A stretch of 64,000 bases of DNA from Nocardiopsis endophytica (GTDB lineage: Bacteria; Actinomycetota; Actinomycetes; Streptosporangiales; Streptosporangiaceae). The stretch covers positions 20,245 to 84,244 of the forward strand of contig NZ_JAQFWQ010000018.1 in the NCBI RefSeq assembly GCF_027706725.1, written 5' to 3'. Each line of letters opens with the position of its first letter. Within the stretch, counting starts at the first letter, position 1. The notes under the pieces were generated by a model, which was not told where the DNA came from, did not search any database, and saw only the letters and a list, made by a program, of their open reading frames with translations. Below are positions 55,513 through 63,955 of the stretch, in pieces. Position numbers and translations under genes: made by a program.

Positions 55513-56675
55513 CGGGCGTCCTTCCCGTCGTCGACGTAGGCGCCGTCGTCATCGTCGTCGTCATCGGGCACCGAGCCGTCGTCGGCGGGGCGGTCGCCGC
55601 GGGCGATGGCCATGACCTCGCGGGCCAGCTCCATGTCGGCGTCGCGGCGGCCCATCCGGGAGGCGGCCTCGGACATGGCCACGACCCGGTCGGTGTCGGT
55701 GAGCACGGGGATGAGCTGCTCGGTGATCCAGCGCGCGCTCAGGTCGGCGTTGTTGACCAACAGGCCGCCCCCGGCGTCGACGACGGGCTCGGCGTTGAGG
55801 CGCTGCTCGCCGTTGCCGATGGGCAGCGGCACGAAGCAGCCGGGCAGCCCGACGGCGGTCAGCTCGGCGCAGGTCATGGCGCCCGAACGGCACATGGCCA
55901 TGTCGGCGGCGGCGTAGGCGATGTCCATCCGGTCCACGTAGGGGACCACGACGTAGGGCACGCCGTCCTGGGTGCGGTCCTGGGGCTCGTCGGCGTTCTT
56001 GGGGCCCACGACGTGCAGAACCTGCACCCCGGCGGCGGTGAGGGCGGGCTGGGCCTGGAAGGCGGCCTCGTTGACCGCCTGGGCGCCCTGGGAGCCGCCG
56101 AAGATCAGCAGGGTGGGCAGGTCCGAGCGCAGGCCGAAGTGGGCGCGCGCCTTGTCGCCCATGGCCAGCCGGTCGAGGGTGGAGATCTGCTCGCGCAGCG
56201 GAATGCCGATGAAGCGGCCGTTGCGGATCTCGGTGTGCGGGTGGCCGGTGTACACGTGCGGGGTCAGGCGCGCGCCGAGCCGGTTGGCCAGCCCGGGCAG
56301 CGGGTTGGCCTCGTGGATGACGATCGGGATGCGGCGGCGCCGCGCCGCCAGGTAGCCGGGGGTGGCCACGTAGCCGCCGAAGCCGACGAGCACGTCGGCC
56401 TGGAGCTCGTCCAGGCGGTCGCCCGCGGCGCTGATGGCCCCGGCGAGCTTGCCGGGCACCTGCAGCAGCTTGGGGGTGAGCCGCCGGGGCAGGGGGACGG
56501 CCGGGATGAGCCCCAGTTCGTACCCGCGCATGGGCACCAGCCGGGTCTCCAGTCCCCGCTCGGTGCCCAGGCACATCACCTGGGTATGGGGGTCGATCCG
56601 CCGCAGCGCGTCTGCCAGGGAGAGCGCGGGCTCGATATGCCCGGCCGTGCCGCCTCCGGCGAGGGCTACCCTCAT
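55509..56675 (-). CDS. murG: UDP-GlcNAc transferase MurG (lipid II synthesis)
   Basis: A 388-residue GT-B enzyme on the inner membrane face that adds GlcNAc to lipid I. Seen are ALAGGGTAGHIEPALSLADAL, VGFGGYVATPGYLAARRRRIPIVIHEANPLPGLANR, LLIFGGSQGAQAVNEA and PLPIGNGEQRLNAEPVVDAGGGLLV. An unusual acidic tail (VPDDDDDDDGAYVDDGKDAR) follows the fold. The start ATG 56675 overlaps ftsW by 4 nt and its stop overlaps murC by 4 nt. Confidence 0.97.
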   Translation of the reverse strand: MRVALAGGGTAGHIEPALSLADALRRIDPHTQVMCLGTERGLETRLVPMRGYELGLIPAVPLPRRLTPKLLQVPGKLAGAISAAGDRLDELQADVLVGFGGYVATPGYLAARRRRIPIVIHEANPLPGLANRLGARLTPHVYTGHPHTEIRNGRFIGIPLREQISTLDRLAMGDKARAHFGLRSDLPTLLIFGGSQGAQAVNEAAFQAQPALTAAGVQVLHVVGPKNADEPQDRTQDGVPYVVVPYVDRMDIAYAAADMAMCRSGAMTCAELTAVGLPGCFVPLPIGNGEQRLNAEPVVDAGGGLLVNNADLSARWITEQLIPVLTDTDRVVAMSEAASRMGRRDADMELAREVMAIARGDRPADDGSVPDDDDDDDGAYVDDGKDAR

Positions 56676-58048
56676 CGTCGCCGATTCCTCCTCGCTTGTA
56701 CCTGCCCGTGGTCGCCGTCGCGCCGCTCGATCGCGGTGCCCAGGCCCAGCCAGCTTAGAGCCCTTTCCACCCGGCCCGGACCGCGCGCGGCCAGGGCCCT
56801 GCGGGCGTCCGGCTCGGTCTTGGCCATGGCCAGCAGCGCGCCCAGGCCGAGCAGGGTCGGGATCAGCGACGACCCTCCGGCCGACACCAGCGGCAGGGGG
56901 ATGCCGGTCACCGGCAGGACGCCGATGACGGTGCCGATGTTGACCATGGCCTGCAGCACGATCCAGGCGGTGAGCGAGGTCGCGGCCAGGCGCACGAAGG
57001 GGTCGTCGACCCGCGACGCGACGCGGAGCCCAGCGTAGCCGAGGACGCCGAAGAGTCCGACGACGACCAGGGTGCCGACCAGCCCCAGCTCCTCGCCGAT
57101 GATGGCGAAGATGAAGTCGCTCTCCGGGTGCGGCAGGAACCCCCACTTCTCCCGGCTGCCGCCGATGCCCACCCCGAACAGGCCGCCGGTGCCCAGGGCG
57201 TAGAGCCCGTGGATGAGCTGGAAGCCGGAGCCGCTGGGGTCGGACTCGGGGTTGAGGAAGGAGGTCACGCGGGCCATGCGGAACGGCTCGACCGCGACCA
57301 TGATCCCCACCAGGGTGAGCACCAGGCCCATCATGCCCACGAACAGCCGGCCCGGGGCGCCCACCACCCACAGCAGCGCCAGGAAGATGGTGAGCAGCAC
57401 CATGGTGGTGCCCAGGTCGGTGCCGAGCAGCACGAGCAGCACGAGCACGGCGCACCCGGGCATCAGCGGGAAGAGGAGCTGGCGCCACTCCTTGAGCTCC
57501 TTCAGCTCCTCCTTGCGGGCGAGCACCCCGGCGCCCCACAGGGCGAAGGCGAGCTTGGCCGGCTCGGAGGCCTGGATCGTCACCCCGCCGATCTCCAGCC
57601 AGCGCATGGCGCCGGAGTTGTACTCCTCGCCCTTGAAGACCGTCAGGACCAGGAGGGCGACGGAGACGAGCATGGCGGGGTAGCCCAGGGCGCGGAAGAA
57701 CCGCATGGGCATGTGCGAGGCGAGCACCATCAGCGGCAGGCCCACGGCGGCGGCGGCGACCTGCTTCTGGAAGAGGCTGTAGGCCGAGCCGGTCTCGGTG
57801 AAGGAGTCGACCATCGACGAGGACAGCACCATGGTCAGGCCCAGGGCGATGAGCATGGCACTGCTGCCGAAGATGAGGTAGTAGGAGGTCAGCGGGCGGC
57901 GCCCGAGCTCGCGCAGCCAGTTCCCGCCGCCTGCGGCGCCCCCGCCCCCGGACGAGGCGCGCGGCCCGGCCGCCGGGCGGCCGCCCGGCGGCCGGGCCGG
58001 CGCCGCCTTCTTCTTCCCGGGTGCTCCCCCGCGAGGCACCACCGCCAT
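56672..58048 (-). CDS. ftsW: Lipid II polymerase FtsW (SEDS family)
   Basis: A 458-residue SEDS glycosyltransferase that polymerises septal peptidoglycan. A Lys/Pro/Gly-rich cytoplasmic N-terminus (about 45 residues) precedes about ten membrane helices. Signatures are YLIFGSSAMLIALGLTMVLSSSMV, GAMRWLEIGGVTIQASEPAKLAFALW, GTDLGTTMVLL and FQLIHGLYALGTGGLFGVGIGGSREKWGFLPHPESDFIFAIIGEELGLVG with the conserved catalytic-loop Asp/Glu. GIPLPLVSAGGSSL follows. ATG 58048 follows GGAGG by 7 nt. It heads a murG-murC-ftsQ unit. Confidence 0.96.
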   Translation of the reverse strand: MAVVPRGGAPGKKKAAPARPPGGRPAAGPRASSGGGGAAGGGNWLRELGRRPLTSYYLIFGSSAMLIALGLTMVLSSSMVDSFTETGSAYSLFQKQVAAAAVGLPLMVLASHMPMRFFRALGYPAMLVSVALLVLTVFKGEEYNSGAMRWLEIGGVTIQASEPAKLAFALWGAGVLARKEELKELKEWRQLLFPLMPGCAVLVLLVLLGTDLGTTMVLLTIFLALLWVVGAPGRLFVGMMGLVLTLVGIMVAVEPFRMARVTSFLNPESDPSGSGFQLIHGLYALGTGGLFGVGIGGSREKWGFLPHPESDFIFAIIGEELGLVGTLVVVGLFGVLGYAGLRVASRVDDPFVRLAATSLTAWIVLQAMVNIGTVIGVLPVTGIPLPLVSAGGSSLIPTLLGLGALLAMAKTEPDARRALAARGPGRVERALSWLGLGTAIERRDGDHGQVQARRNRRR

Positions 58049-58365
58049 ACGCCACCTCCGCCGCGACACACTTTCCCAGCGTCGAACAAGTCTGGCGGCA
58101 ACGGTGGCGCAAGCGTCGGACATAACGCGCGTGTTGGGGTTCTTTTCTCCCACACAGGCGAGCAGGACGGGCGAAGGGGCCGCATGGGGAGCCATCGGAC
58201 AGCCCGGGACGGACCGGATCGGGGGCGGGGGCCGCACCGGAATGCCCTCGGACCGGCTCAGCGGGGTCTGGCGCTGATCGCGCACCCGGAACGGCGCCGC
58301 GCCCGGAGCCTGTCGGGCTCCGGGCGCGGTGGAGGGTCGCTACGGGGCGCGGCCCGCTCGGCGGG
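58049..58365. promoter_or_regulatory. murD-ftsW gap with likely ftsW promoter
   Basis: A 317-nt gap inside the division cluster. Next to murD is the hairpin at 58297-58329. Near ftsW there is an AT-rich stretch (about 58085-58150, including GTTATG on the minus strand) where a promoter is likely, but no clean -35/-10 pair was found. Confidence 0.45.
58297..58329 (-). terminator. Strong hairpin after murD
   Basis: Perfect 14-nt arms CCGCGCCCGGAGCC (58297-58310) and GGCTCCGGGCGCGG (58316-58329) with a 5-nt loop, 37 nt beyond the murD stop. There is no U-tract. It probably terminates or attenuates the murF-mraY-murD transcript. Confidence 0.6.
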
Positions 58366-59778
58366 TCAGCCCTGCAACCGGCGGACCGCCTCGGCGAAGC
58401 GGTCCCCGCGGACGTTGTAGTTGGCGAACATGTCCATCGACGCCGCGGCGGGCGCCAGCAGCACCGTGTCGCCCTCCCGGGCCAGCGCGCGGGCCTCGGC
58501 CACCACGCGGTCCATGGCGTCGTCGCCGGTCTCGGCGACCTCCACCACCTCGACCCCGGGGGCGTGCTCGGCCAGCGCGCGGCGCAGCTCGGCCCGGTCC
58601 TGCCCCAGCAGGACGGCGGCGCGCAGGCGGGGCGCCGCCGCGCGCACCAGGCCGTCGACCTCGGCGCCCTTGAGCAGGCCTCCGGCGATCCACACCACGG
58701 GGTCGTAGGCCGCGAGCGAGGCCCCTGCCGCGTGGGCGTTGGTCGCCTTGGAGTCGTCGACGTAGAGCACGCCGTCCACGGTCGCCACGGGGGCGATGCG
58801 GTGCGGCTCCGGGCCGAACGCGGCCAGCCCCTCCCGTACCGCCTTGGGCGCCACGCCCGCCGCGCGCGCCAGGGCCGCGGCCGCGAGCGCGTTGGCCACC
58901 TGGTGCGGCGCGGCCGGGCGCACGTCGCCCAGCGCGGCCAGCTCCTCGGCGGTGTGCACCGGGTCGTCGACGAACGCCCGGTCCACCAGCAGGTCCTCCA
59001 CCACGCCCAGCTCCCCGGGGCGCGGGGTGCCGGAGCCGAACCCGACCAGCGGGGTGTGCGGGTCGCCCTGTTCGGCCAGGCGCACCGAGTGCTCGTCGGC
59101 GGTGTTGGCCACGCGCACCGTGCCGCGCGCGTAGATGCGGCCCTTGGCCTCGGCGTAGGCGTCGAACCCGCCGTGCCAGTCCAGGTGGTCGGGGGCGACG
59201 TTGAGGACGGCGGCGGCGTGCGGGCGCAGCGAGTTCGACCAGTGCAGCTGGAAGCTGGACAGCTCGACCGCCAGCACCTCCGGGACGGTCCCGTCCGGGC
59301 GGGGGCGCACCGCGTCCACCACGGGGGTGCCCACGTTGCCCACGGCCAAGGCGTCGCGCCCGTCGGCGCGCAGCATCGCCTCCAGCATCCGTACGGTGGT
59401 GGTCTTGCCGTTGGTCCCGGTGACCGCCAGCCACACCTGCTCGTCGGGCCTGAGCCGCCAGGCCAGCTCGACGTCGCCGATCACCTCGACCCCGGCGGCG
59501 GCCGCCTCGGTGAGCAGCGGCGCGTCCGGGCGCCAGCCCGGGGAGGTGACCACCAGGCCGGTGCCCTCGGGCAGGGCGTCCGAGCCCAGCACCACGCGGG
59601 CGCCGGCGGCGCGCAGCGCCTCGGCGGCCTCGCGGGAGGCCGCGTCGTCGCGGCCGTCGACCACCGTCACCTCGGCCCCGCGGTCCAGCAGGGCGCGGGC
59701 GACCGGCGGGCCGGACACGCCGAGCCCGGCCACGCACACCCGCCTGCCGCGCAGGCCCACCTCGAATCCGTCCGACAT
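58366..59778 (-). CDS. murD: UDP-N-acetylmuramoylalanine-D-glutamate ligase
   Basis: A 470-residue Mur ligase adding D-Glu. Domain 1 has RRVCVAGLGVSGPPVARALLDRGAEVTVVDGRDD. The ATP loop is AVTGTNGKTTTVRMLEAML, followed by AVELSSFQLHWSNSLRPHAAAVLNVAPDHLDWHGGFDAYAEAKGRI. Domain 3 has EPHRIAPVATVDGVLYVDDSKATNAHAA and LLAPAAASMDMFANYNVRGDRFAEAV. It starts 3 nt after the mraY stop. Confidence 0.97.
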   Translation of the reverse strand: MSDGFEVGLRGRRVCVAGLGVSGPPVARALLDRGAEVTVVDGRDDAASREAAEALRAAGARVVLGSDALPEGTGLVVTSPGWRPDAPLLTEAAAAGVEVIGDVELAWRLRPDEQVWLAVTGTNGKTTTVRMLEAMLRADGRDALAVGNVGTPVVDAVRPRPDGTVPEVLAVELSSFQLHWSNSLRPHAAAVLNVAPDHLDWHGGFDAYAEAKGRIYARGTVRVANTADEHSVRLAEQGDPHTPLVGFGSGTPRPGELGVVEDLLVDRAFVDDPVHTAEELAALGDVRPAAPHQVANALAAAALARAAGVAPKAVREGLAAFGPEPHRIAPVATVDGVLYVDDSKATNAHAAGASLAAYDPVVWIAGGLLKGAEVDGLVRAAAPRLRAAVLLGQDRAELRRALAEHAPGVEVVEVAETGDDAMDRVVAEARALAREGDTVLLAPAAASMDMFANYNVRGDRFAEAVRRLQG

Positions 59779-59781
59779 CGG

Positions 59782-60840
59782 CTACCTCGGCATCCATTCC
59801 AGGTAGAACAGGCCGATACCGGTGCCCACCAGCAGGCCCTGGATGATCCAGAACCGGATGACGATCGTCGTCTCCGCCCACCCCTTGAGCTCGAAGTGGT
59901 GCTGCAGGGGCGCCATCCGGAATATCCGTTTGCCGGTCAGGCGGAACGAGCTGACCTGGAGCATCACCGAGGCGGTGATGAGGACGAACAGGCCGCCGAT
60001 GACGAGCAGCAGCAGCTGGGTGCGGGTGGTGATGGCCAGGCCCACGACCAGGCCGCCCAGGGCCAGCGAGCCGGTGTCGCCCATGAAGATCTTGGCGGGC
60101 GGGGCGTTGTACCACAGGAAGCCGATACAGCCGCCCAGCCCCGCGGCGGCCACCACCGCCAGGTCGAGGGGGTCGCGCACCGGGTAGCAGTTGGGCGACA
60201 GCAGCGCCTCGCTGCAGCTCTGGCGGAGCTGCCAGTTGCCGATGATCACGTAGGAGACCAGCGTGAGGATGGTGGCGCCGGTGGCCAGCCCGTCCAGGCC
60301 GTCGGTGAGGTTGACGGCGTTGGAGAAGCCGACGATGAGGAAGAGCGCCCAGATCACGAAGATGCCGATCCACAGCGGCGGCCCGAAGTCGCGCAGGAAC
60401 GACAGCTGGGGCGAGGCGGGGGTGTAGCCGTAGCCGTTGGGGAACTTGGTCACCCCGTAGGCGAATCCCACGCCGATGACGGTCTGGCCCAGCATCTTGG
60501 CGCCGCTGCGCAGGCCCAGGCTGCGGCGCTTGTAGATCTTGATGAAGTCGTCGAGGAAGCCGACGCAGCCCATCCCGACGAACAGGAACATCACCAGCAG
60601 GCCGGAGACGGTGGGCCGGGTCATCAGGGCCAGGTGCGAGCCGAAGTAGCCCAGCACCGCGCCCAGGATGATGACGATGCCGCCCATGGTGGGCGTGCCC
60701 TGCTTGGTCTTGTGGCCCTCGGGGCCGTCGTCGCGGACCTCCTGGCCGAACTTGAACCGGAACAGGATCCGGATCAGCGGCGGCATCACCAGCATGGAGA
60801 TGACCAGGGAGATCGCCGCTGCGATGAGGATATTGCTCAC
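59782..60840 (-). CDS. mraY: Phospho-MurNAc-pentapeptide transferase
   Basis: MraY makes lipid I by transferring phospho-MurNAc-pentapeptide to undecaprenyl phosphate. The 352-residue protein has about ten membrane helices and the catalytic signatures GTPTMGGIVIILG, GFLDDFIKIYKRRSLGLR, NAVNLTDGLDGLATGA, KIFMGDTGSLALGG and RMAPLQHHFELKGWAE. GTG 60840 overlaps the murF stop by 4 nt. Confidence 0.97.
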   Translation of the reverse strand: MSNILIAAAISLVISMLVMPPLIRILFRFKFGQEVRDDGPEGHKTKQGTPTMGGIVIILGAVLGYFGSHLALMTRPTVSGLLVMFLFVGMGCVGFLDDFIKIYKRRSLGLRSGAKMLGQTVIGVGFAYGVTKFPNGYGYTPASPQLSFLRDFGPPLWIGIFVIWALFLIVGFSNAVNLTDGLDGLATGATILTLVSYVIIGNWQLRQSCSEALLSPNCYPVRDPLDLAVVAAAGLGGCIGFLWYNAPPAKIFMGDTGSLALGGLVVGLAITTRTQLLLLVIGGLFVLITASVMLQVSSFRLTGKRIFRMAPLQHHFELKGWAETTIVIRFWIIQGLLVGTGIGLFYLEWMPR

Positions 60841-62270
60841 TGGGCGTCCTTCCCCGACGCGGTAAGCCCCTCGGCCACCTTCTCGGCGACCTTCTCCAGC
60901 CCGGCCACGCGCGATCCCTTCACCAAGACGACGTCCTTGGGCCGCAGGCGCGTGCGCAGCGCCTCGACCGCGCCGGCGGCGTCGGGGACGGCGACGGCCT
61001 CCCCGTGCCAGCCGGCGGTCCCCGCCGCCCCGTCGGCGATGGGGGCGGCCTCCTGCCCGACCACGATCAGCCCGTCGACGCCCAGGGAGGCGGCCAGGCG
61101 GCCGGCCTCCTCGTGCGCCCCGCGCGCCTCGCCGCCCAGCTCGGCCATGGCGCCCAGCACCGCGAAGGAGCGGCGCCGCTCGGCGATCGCGCCCAGCGTG
61201 CGCAGGGCCGCGGCCATGGACTCGGGGTTGGCGTTGTAGGCGTCGTTGACGACGGTGGTGCCGTCGTCGAGCTCGTCGACCTCCATGCGCCAGCGGCTCA
61301 GCGGGCCGGCCTGGGCCAGCGCCTCGGCGGCGGCCGCGGCGTCCATGCCGAACTCGGCGGCCACGGCGGCGACGGCGAGCGCGTTGTGCACCTGGTGCTC
61401 GCCGACGACGGCCAGGCGCACCGGGGCGCTGCCGCCGTTCATCTCCAGGGTGAACCGGGCCCGCCCGGCGCCGTCCAGCTCCACGTCGCGGGCGCGCACG
61501 TCGGCGTCGGCGCCGCGGCCGTAGGTCACCACCCGGGCGGCGGTGCGGGAGGCCATGGCGCGCACGGCGTCGTCGTCGGCGTTGAGCACGGCCACGCCGC
61601 CCTCGTCGGCGGCGGGCAGCGCCTCCACCAGCTCGCCCTTGGCCTGCGCGATCGCCTCGCGTCCGCCGAACTCGCCCATGTGCGCGCTGCCGACGTTGAG
61701 CACCACGCCGATGCGCGGGGGCGCGATGGTGCACAGGTGCGCGATGTGGCCGATGCCGCGCGCGGCCTTCTCCAGGACCACGAAGCGGGTGCCCTCGTCG
61801 GCGCGCAGCACGGTCAGCGGGTGGCCGATCTCGTTGTTGAACGAGCCGGCCGGGGCCACGACGGGGCCGAGCCCCCCGAGCACCTGGGCGAGCAGGTCCT
61901 TGGTGGTGGTCTTGCCGGAGGATCCGGTGACCCCCACGATGTCGGCCCCCGCGGCGGTGACGCCGTCGGCGACCGCGCGGCCCAGCCGCCCGAGCGCGGC
62001 CACGACCCCGTCGTCGCCGCCGTCGGCCAGCAACTGCGGCGCCTCGACCGGCCGGGACCCGAGGACGGCCGCGGCGCCCGCGGCGACGGCGGCGCCGGCG
62101 AAGTCGTGGCCGTCGGCGCGCTCCCCGCCGAGCGCCACGAACAGCGAGCCTGGACCGGCCTGCCGGGAGTCCACGACGACCGGGCCGGTCACGGTGGCGT
62201 CCGGGCGCGCGGATCCGCGTATCCGGGTTCGGGTGATCTCAGCGATCCGATCGAGCGTCAGCGCGATCAA
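60837..62270 (-). CDS. murF: UDP-MurNAc-tripeptide D-alanyl-D-alanine ligase
   Basis: A 477-residue Mur ligase adding D-Ala-D-Ala. Seen are VVVDSRQAGPGSLFVALGGERADGHDFAGAAVAAGA, VGVTGSSGKTTTKDLLAQVL, GTRFVVLEKAARGIGHIAHLCTIAPPRIGVVLNVGSAHMGEFG, NDAYNANPESMAAALRTL and VLVKGSR. I place the start at TTG 62270 (MIALTLDRIAEI), because GAGGAG lies 5 nt before it. The GTG at 62276 touches that ribosome site and is less likely. It is the first gene of murF-mraY-murD. murE does not adjoin it. Confidence 0.95.
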   Translation of the reverse strand: MIALTLDRIAEITRTRIRGSARPDATVTGPVVVDSRQAGPGSLFVALGGERADGHDFAGAAVAAGAAAVLGSRPVEAPQLLADGGDDGVVAALGRLGRAVADGVTAAGADIVGVTGSSGKTTTKDLLAQVLGGLGPVVAPAGSFNNEIGHPLTVLRADEGTRFVVLEKAARGIGHIAHLCTIAPPRIGVVLNVGSAHMGEFGGREAIAQAKGELVEALPAADEGGVAVLNADDDAVRAMASRTAARVVTYGRGADADVRARDVELDGAGRARFTLEMNGGSAPVRLAVVGEHQVHNALAVAAVAAEFGMDAAAAAEALAQAGPLSRWRMEVDELDDGTTVVNDAYNANPESMAAALRTLGAIAERRRSFAVLGAMAELGGEARGAHEEAGRLAASLGVDGLIVVGQEAAPIADGAAGTAGWHGEAVAVPDAAGAVEALRTRLRPKDVVLVKGSRVAGLEKVAEKVAEGLTASGKDAQ

Positions 62271-62855
62271 ATCCACTCCTCATGTCGGGCCCGGTCCTCC
62301 GCGCCTGCGGCGCCTCGATCGGGGTGACGGACACAGCCCATGCACGGCGCCGGTCCGGGGATCGCGCTGGGGCTGGTCGACCGCGAGGCGGCAGCGGCAC
62401 GCCGCGGGGCCGGGCAGCGATTGCCGGACCCACCTTAGAGCATCTGGGATATCGGGGGTTGCGTCACGGCCGCATTGCGCGACCGGATCGGCACCGGATC
62501 CGGGCGCACCCGGAGGGCACCGGCGCGGGCGCCCCGGCGGCACTCCCGCCCCCTCCGGAGACCACCTCTCCCACCTGCGACGATCCGGCACCGCGTGCGC
62601 AGGGTCACCGCACCCGCGGAACCGGCCGGGGCACCCCGGTGGCCGCTTCCGGCTGGAGGCCCCCGGGTACCGCTTTCCCGGGATCAGCCGTCGGTAACGA
62701 TCCCGAAGCAGATTCCCATGCGCCCGACATCTGTCTGTTTGTCCGTTTCGTTGAGCGACGCCCACCCTGTCCATCCCGAGACCGGCGAGGCCGTAGCGGC
62801 AGAGAAGCGGCAGAGAATTCGCGGGACGTTCAGCCGACGACGACACGGGGCGGCA

Positions 62856-63270
62856 CAGCAGGTCCCCCACTTCAGGATTCCGGCCGGGCGGCGGGCTGGC
62901 GGAGCGTGAGGTCGCGGGGCAGCGACGACGAAGGTCGGCGACCCTTCCCGCAGCGTCGTCGGCCGACAGGCGTGTGCACGATCACCGGATCCGGCGGCGA
63001 CGGCAGAAGCTCGGCGGTTCCCCGGCCCCGCCTGCCGTCCGTCCGGTCGCTCGCGGTCCGGGTGGCCGGGCGGCTGAGCAGGTACCCCGCTTCAGGATCC
63101 CGCCCGGGCGGCGGGTCGACGGAGTGTGAGGTCGAAGGGCGGCGACGACGAATGTCAGCGGCCCACGCCGCAGCACTGTCGGGCGGCGGGCGTGCGGATG
63201 GTCACCGCAATGGGCAGCGACAGAGACAGCGGGGCGGTTCCCCGGCCCTGCCTGCCGTCCGACAGGCCCC
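62856..63270. repeat. Direct repeat with 220-bp period
   Basis: 62856-63050 and 63076-63270 align at a constant offset of 220 with no net indel. Examples are GGTCCCCCACTTCAGGATTC / GGTACCCCGCTTCAGGATCC, GAGCGTGAGGTCG / GAGTGTGAGGTCG and GGCGGTTCCCCGGCCCCGCC / GGCGGTTCCCCGGCCCTGCC. Identity is about three quarters or more by eye. 220 is not a multiple of three, so the unit is not an in-frame protein repeat. Confidence 0.8.
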
Positions 63271-63458
63271 CGGATGGTCCCGGAAGGCGGTGCGGCGGGC
63301 AGGGTTCGCGCCCTCCGTCACCCGAGATGCCCTCCGGGCACGCCAAGCGAACCCCCGCGACCCTGCGACCTGGTCAAACACTCCGCGTTAAGGCCAGGAG
63401 GGAGCAGGGAGCGCGCTCCGCGACACCCATGAAGGCCCCGGGACGACGGACACTGCCG

Positions 63459-63673
63459 TACCAGAACGGGATTCGGGAGCGCGACGCCCGGTTCATGTCG
63501 GTTTGCGCTCCCCGGAGCACCGCCCGGGGCCGCCGTGCAGCTACCCGGACGCTCCGGCCGCGCACCCTCGGGTCACGATGGGCCGATATCGGCTACACAC
63601 AGTGACACCGGGCCCAACAAACGGCCCCCGAGTGCTGTTTAGGGCCCCACTGGAACCGAATCGCGTTCTGGTA
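63459..63673. repeat. Inverted 18-nt pair bounding a 215-bp segment
   Basis: TACCAGAACGGGATTCGG (63459-63476) and the complement of TACCAGAACGCGATTCGG (63656-63673) agree at 17 of 18 positions. The 215-bp segment could be a MITE-like element with terminal inverted repeats, but no target-site duplication is evident and no transposase is near. Confidence 0.55.
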
Positions 63674-63834
63674 TCGCGATGGACGCACACGCTCGCCGCC
63701 CGCCGGTCCGCCCCGGGCGTCGAACAGGGCGCAGGAGGGGTCCCGGCACCCCGGAAACCGGACAAAGCGGGCGCAGTGCCGGTATGGACTCGACCGGAAC
63801 CCGCCTTCCGGGCACCTCGGGCACCCTGGGGTCA

Positions 63835-63933
63835 TCCTGTGTCGTAAAACCGACGCCCAATCAGCCCAAAAGCGTCGATTCCACGACACGGGATGCTCGG
63901 CCCTCTCGCCCGCTGCCCGTTATGCCCGGTATG
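63835..63933 (-). repeat. Dispersed intergenic element, family 2, copy Y
   Basis: Its reverse complement aligns with copy X at 17624. It also forms a strong hairpin: CCTGTGTCGTAAAACCGACG (from 63835) faces CGTCGATTCCACGACACGGG (to about 63892), with about 16 of 21 pairs and a loop of ~15 nt. Confidence 0.7.
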
Positions 63934-63955
63934 CACCGCCCGGACGGCCCCCTCC

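Noticed and set aside
62280..63600. Several ORFs of 100-370 codons on both strands right of murF
   Set aside because: All are Arg/Pro/Gly-rich without recognisable domains. The 220-bp repeat would change frame between copies, and start signals are missing.
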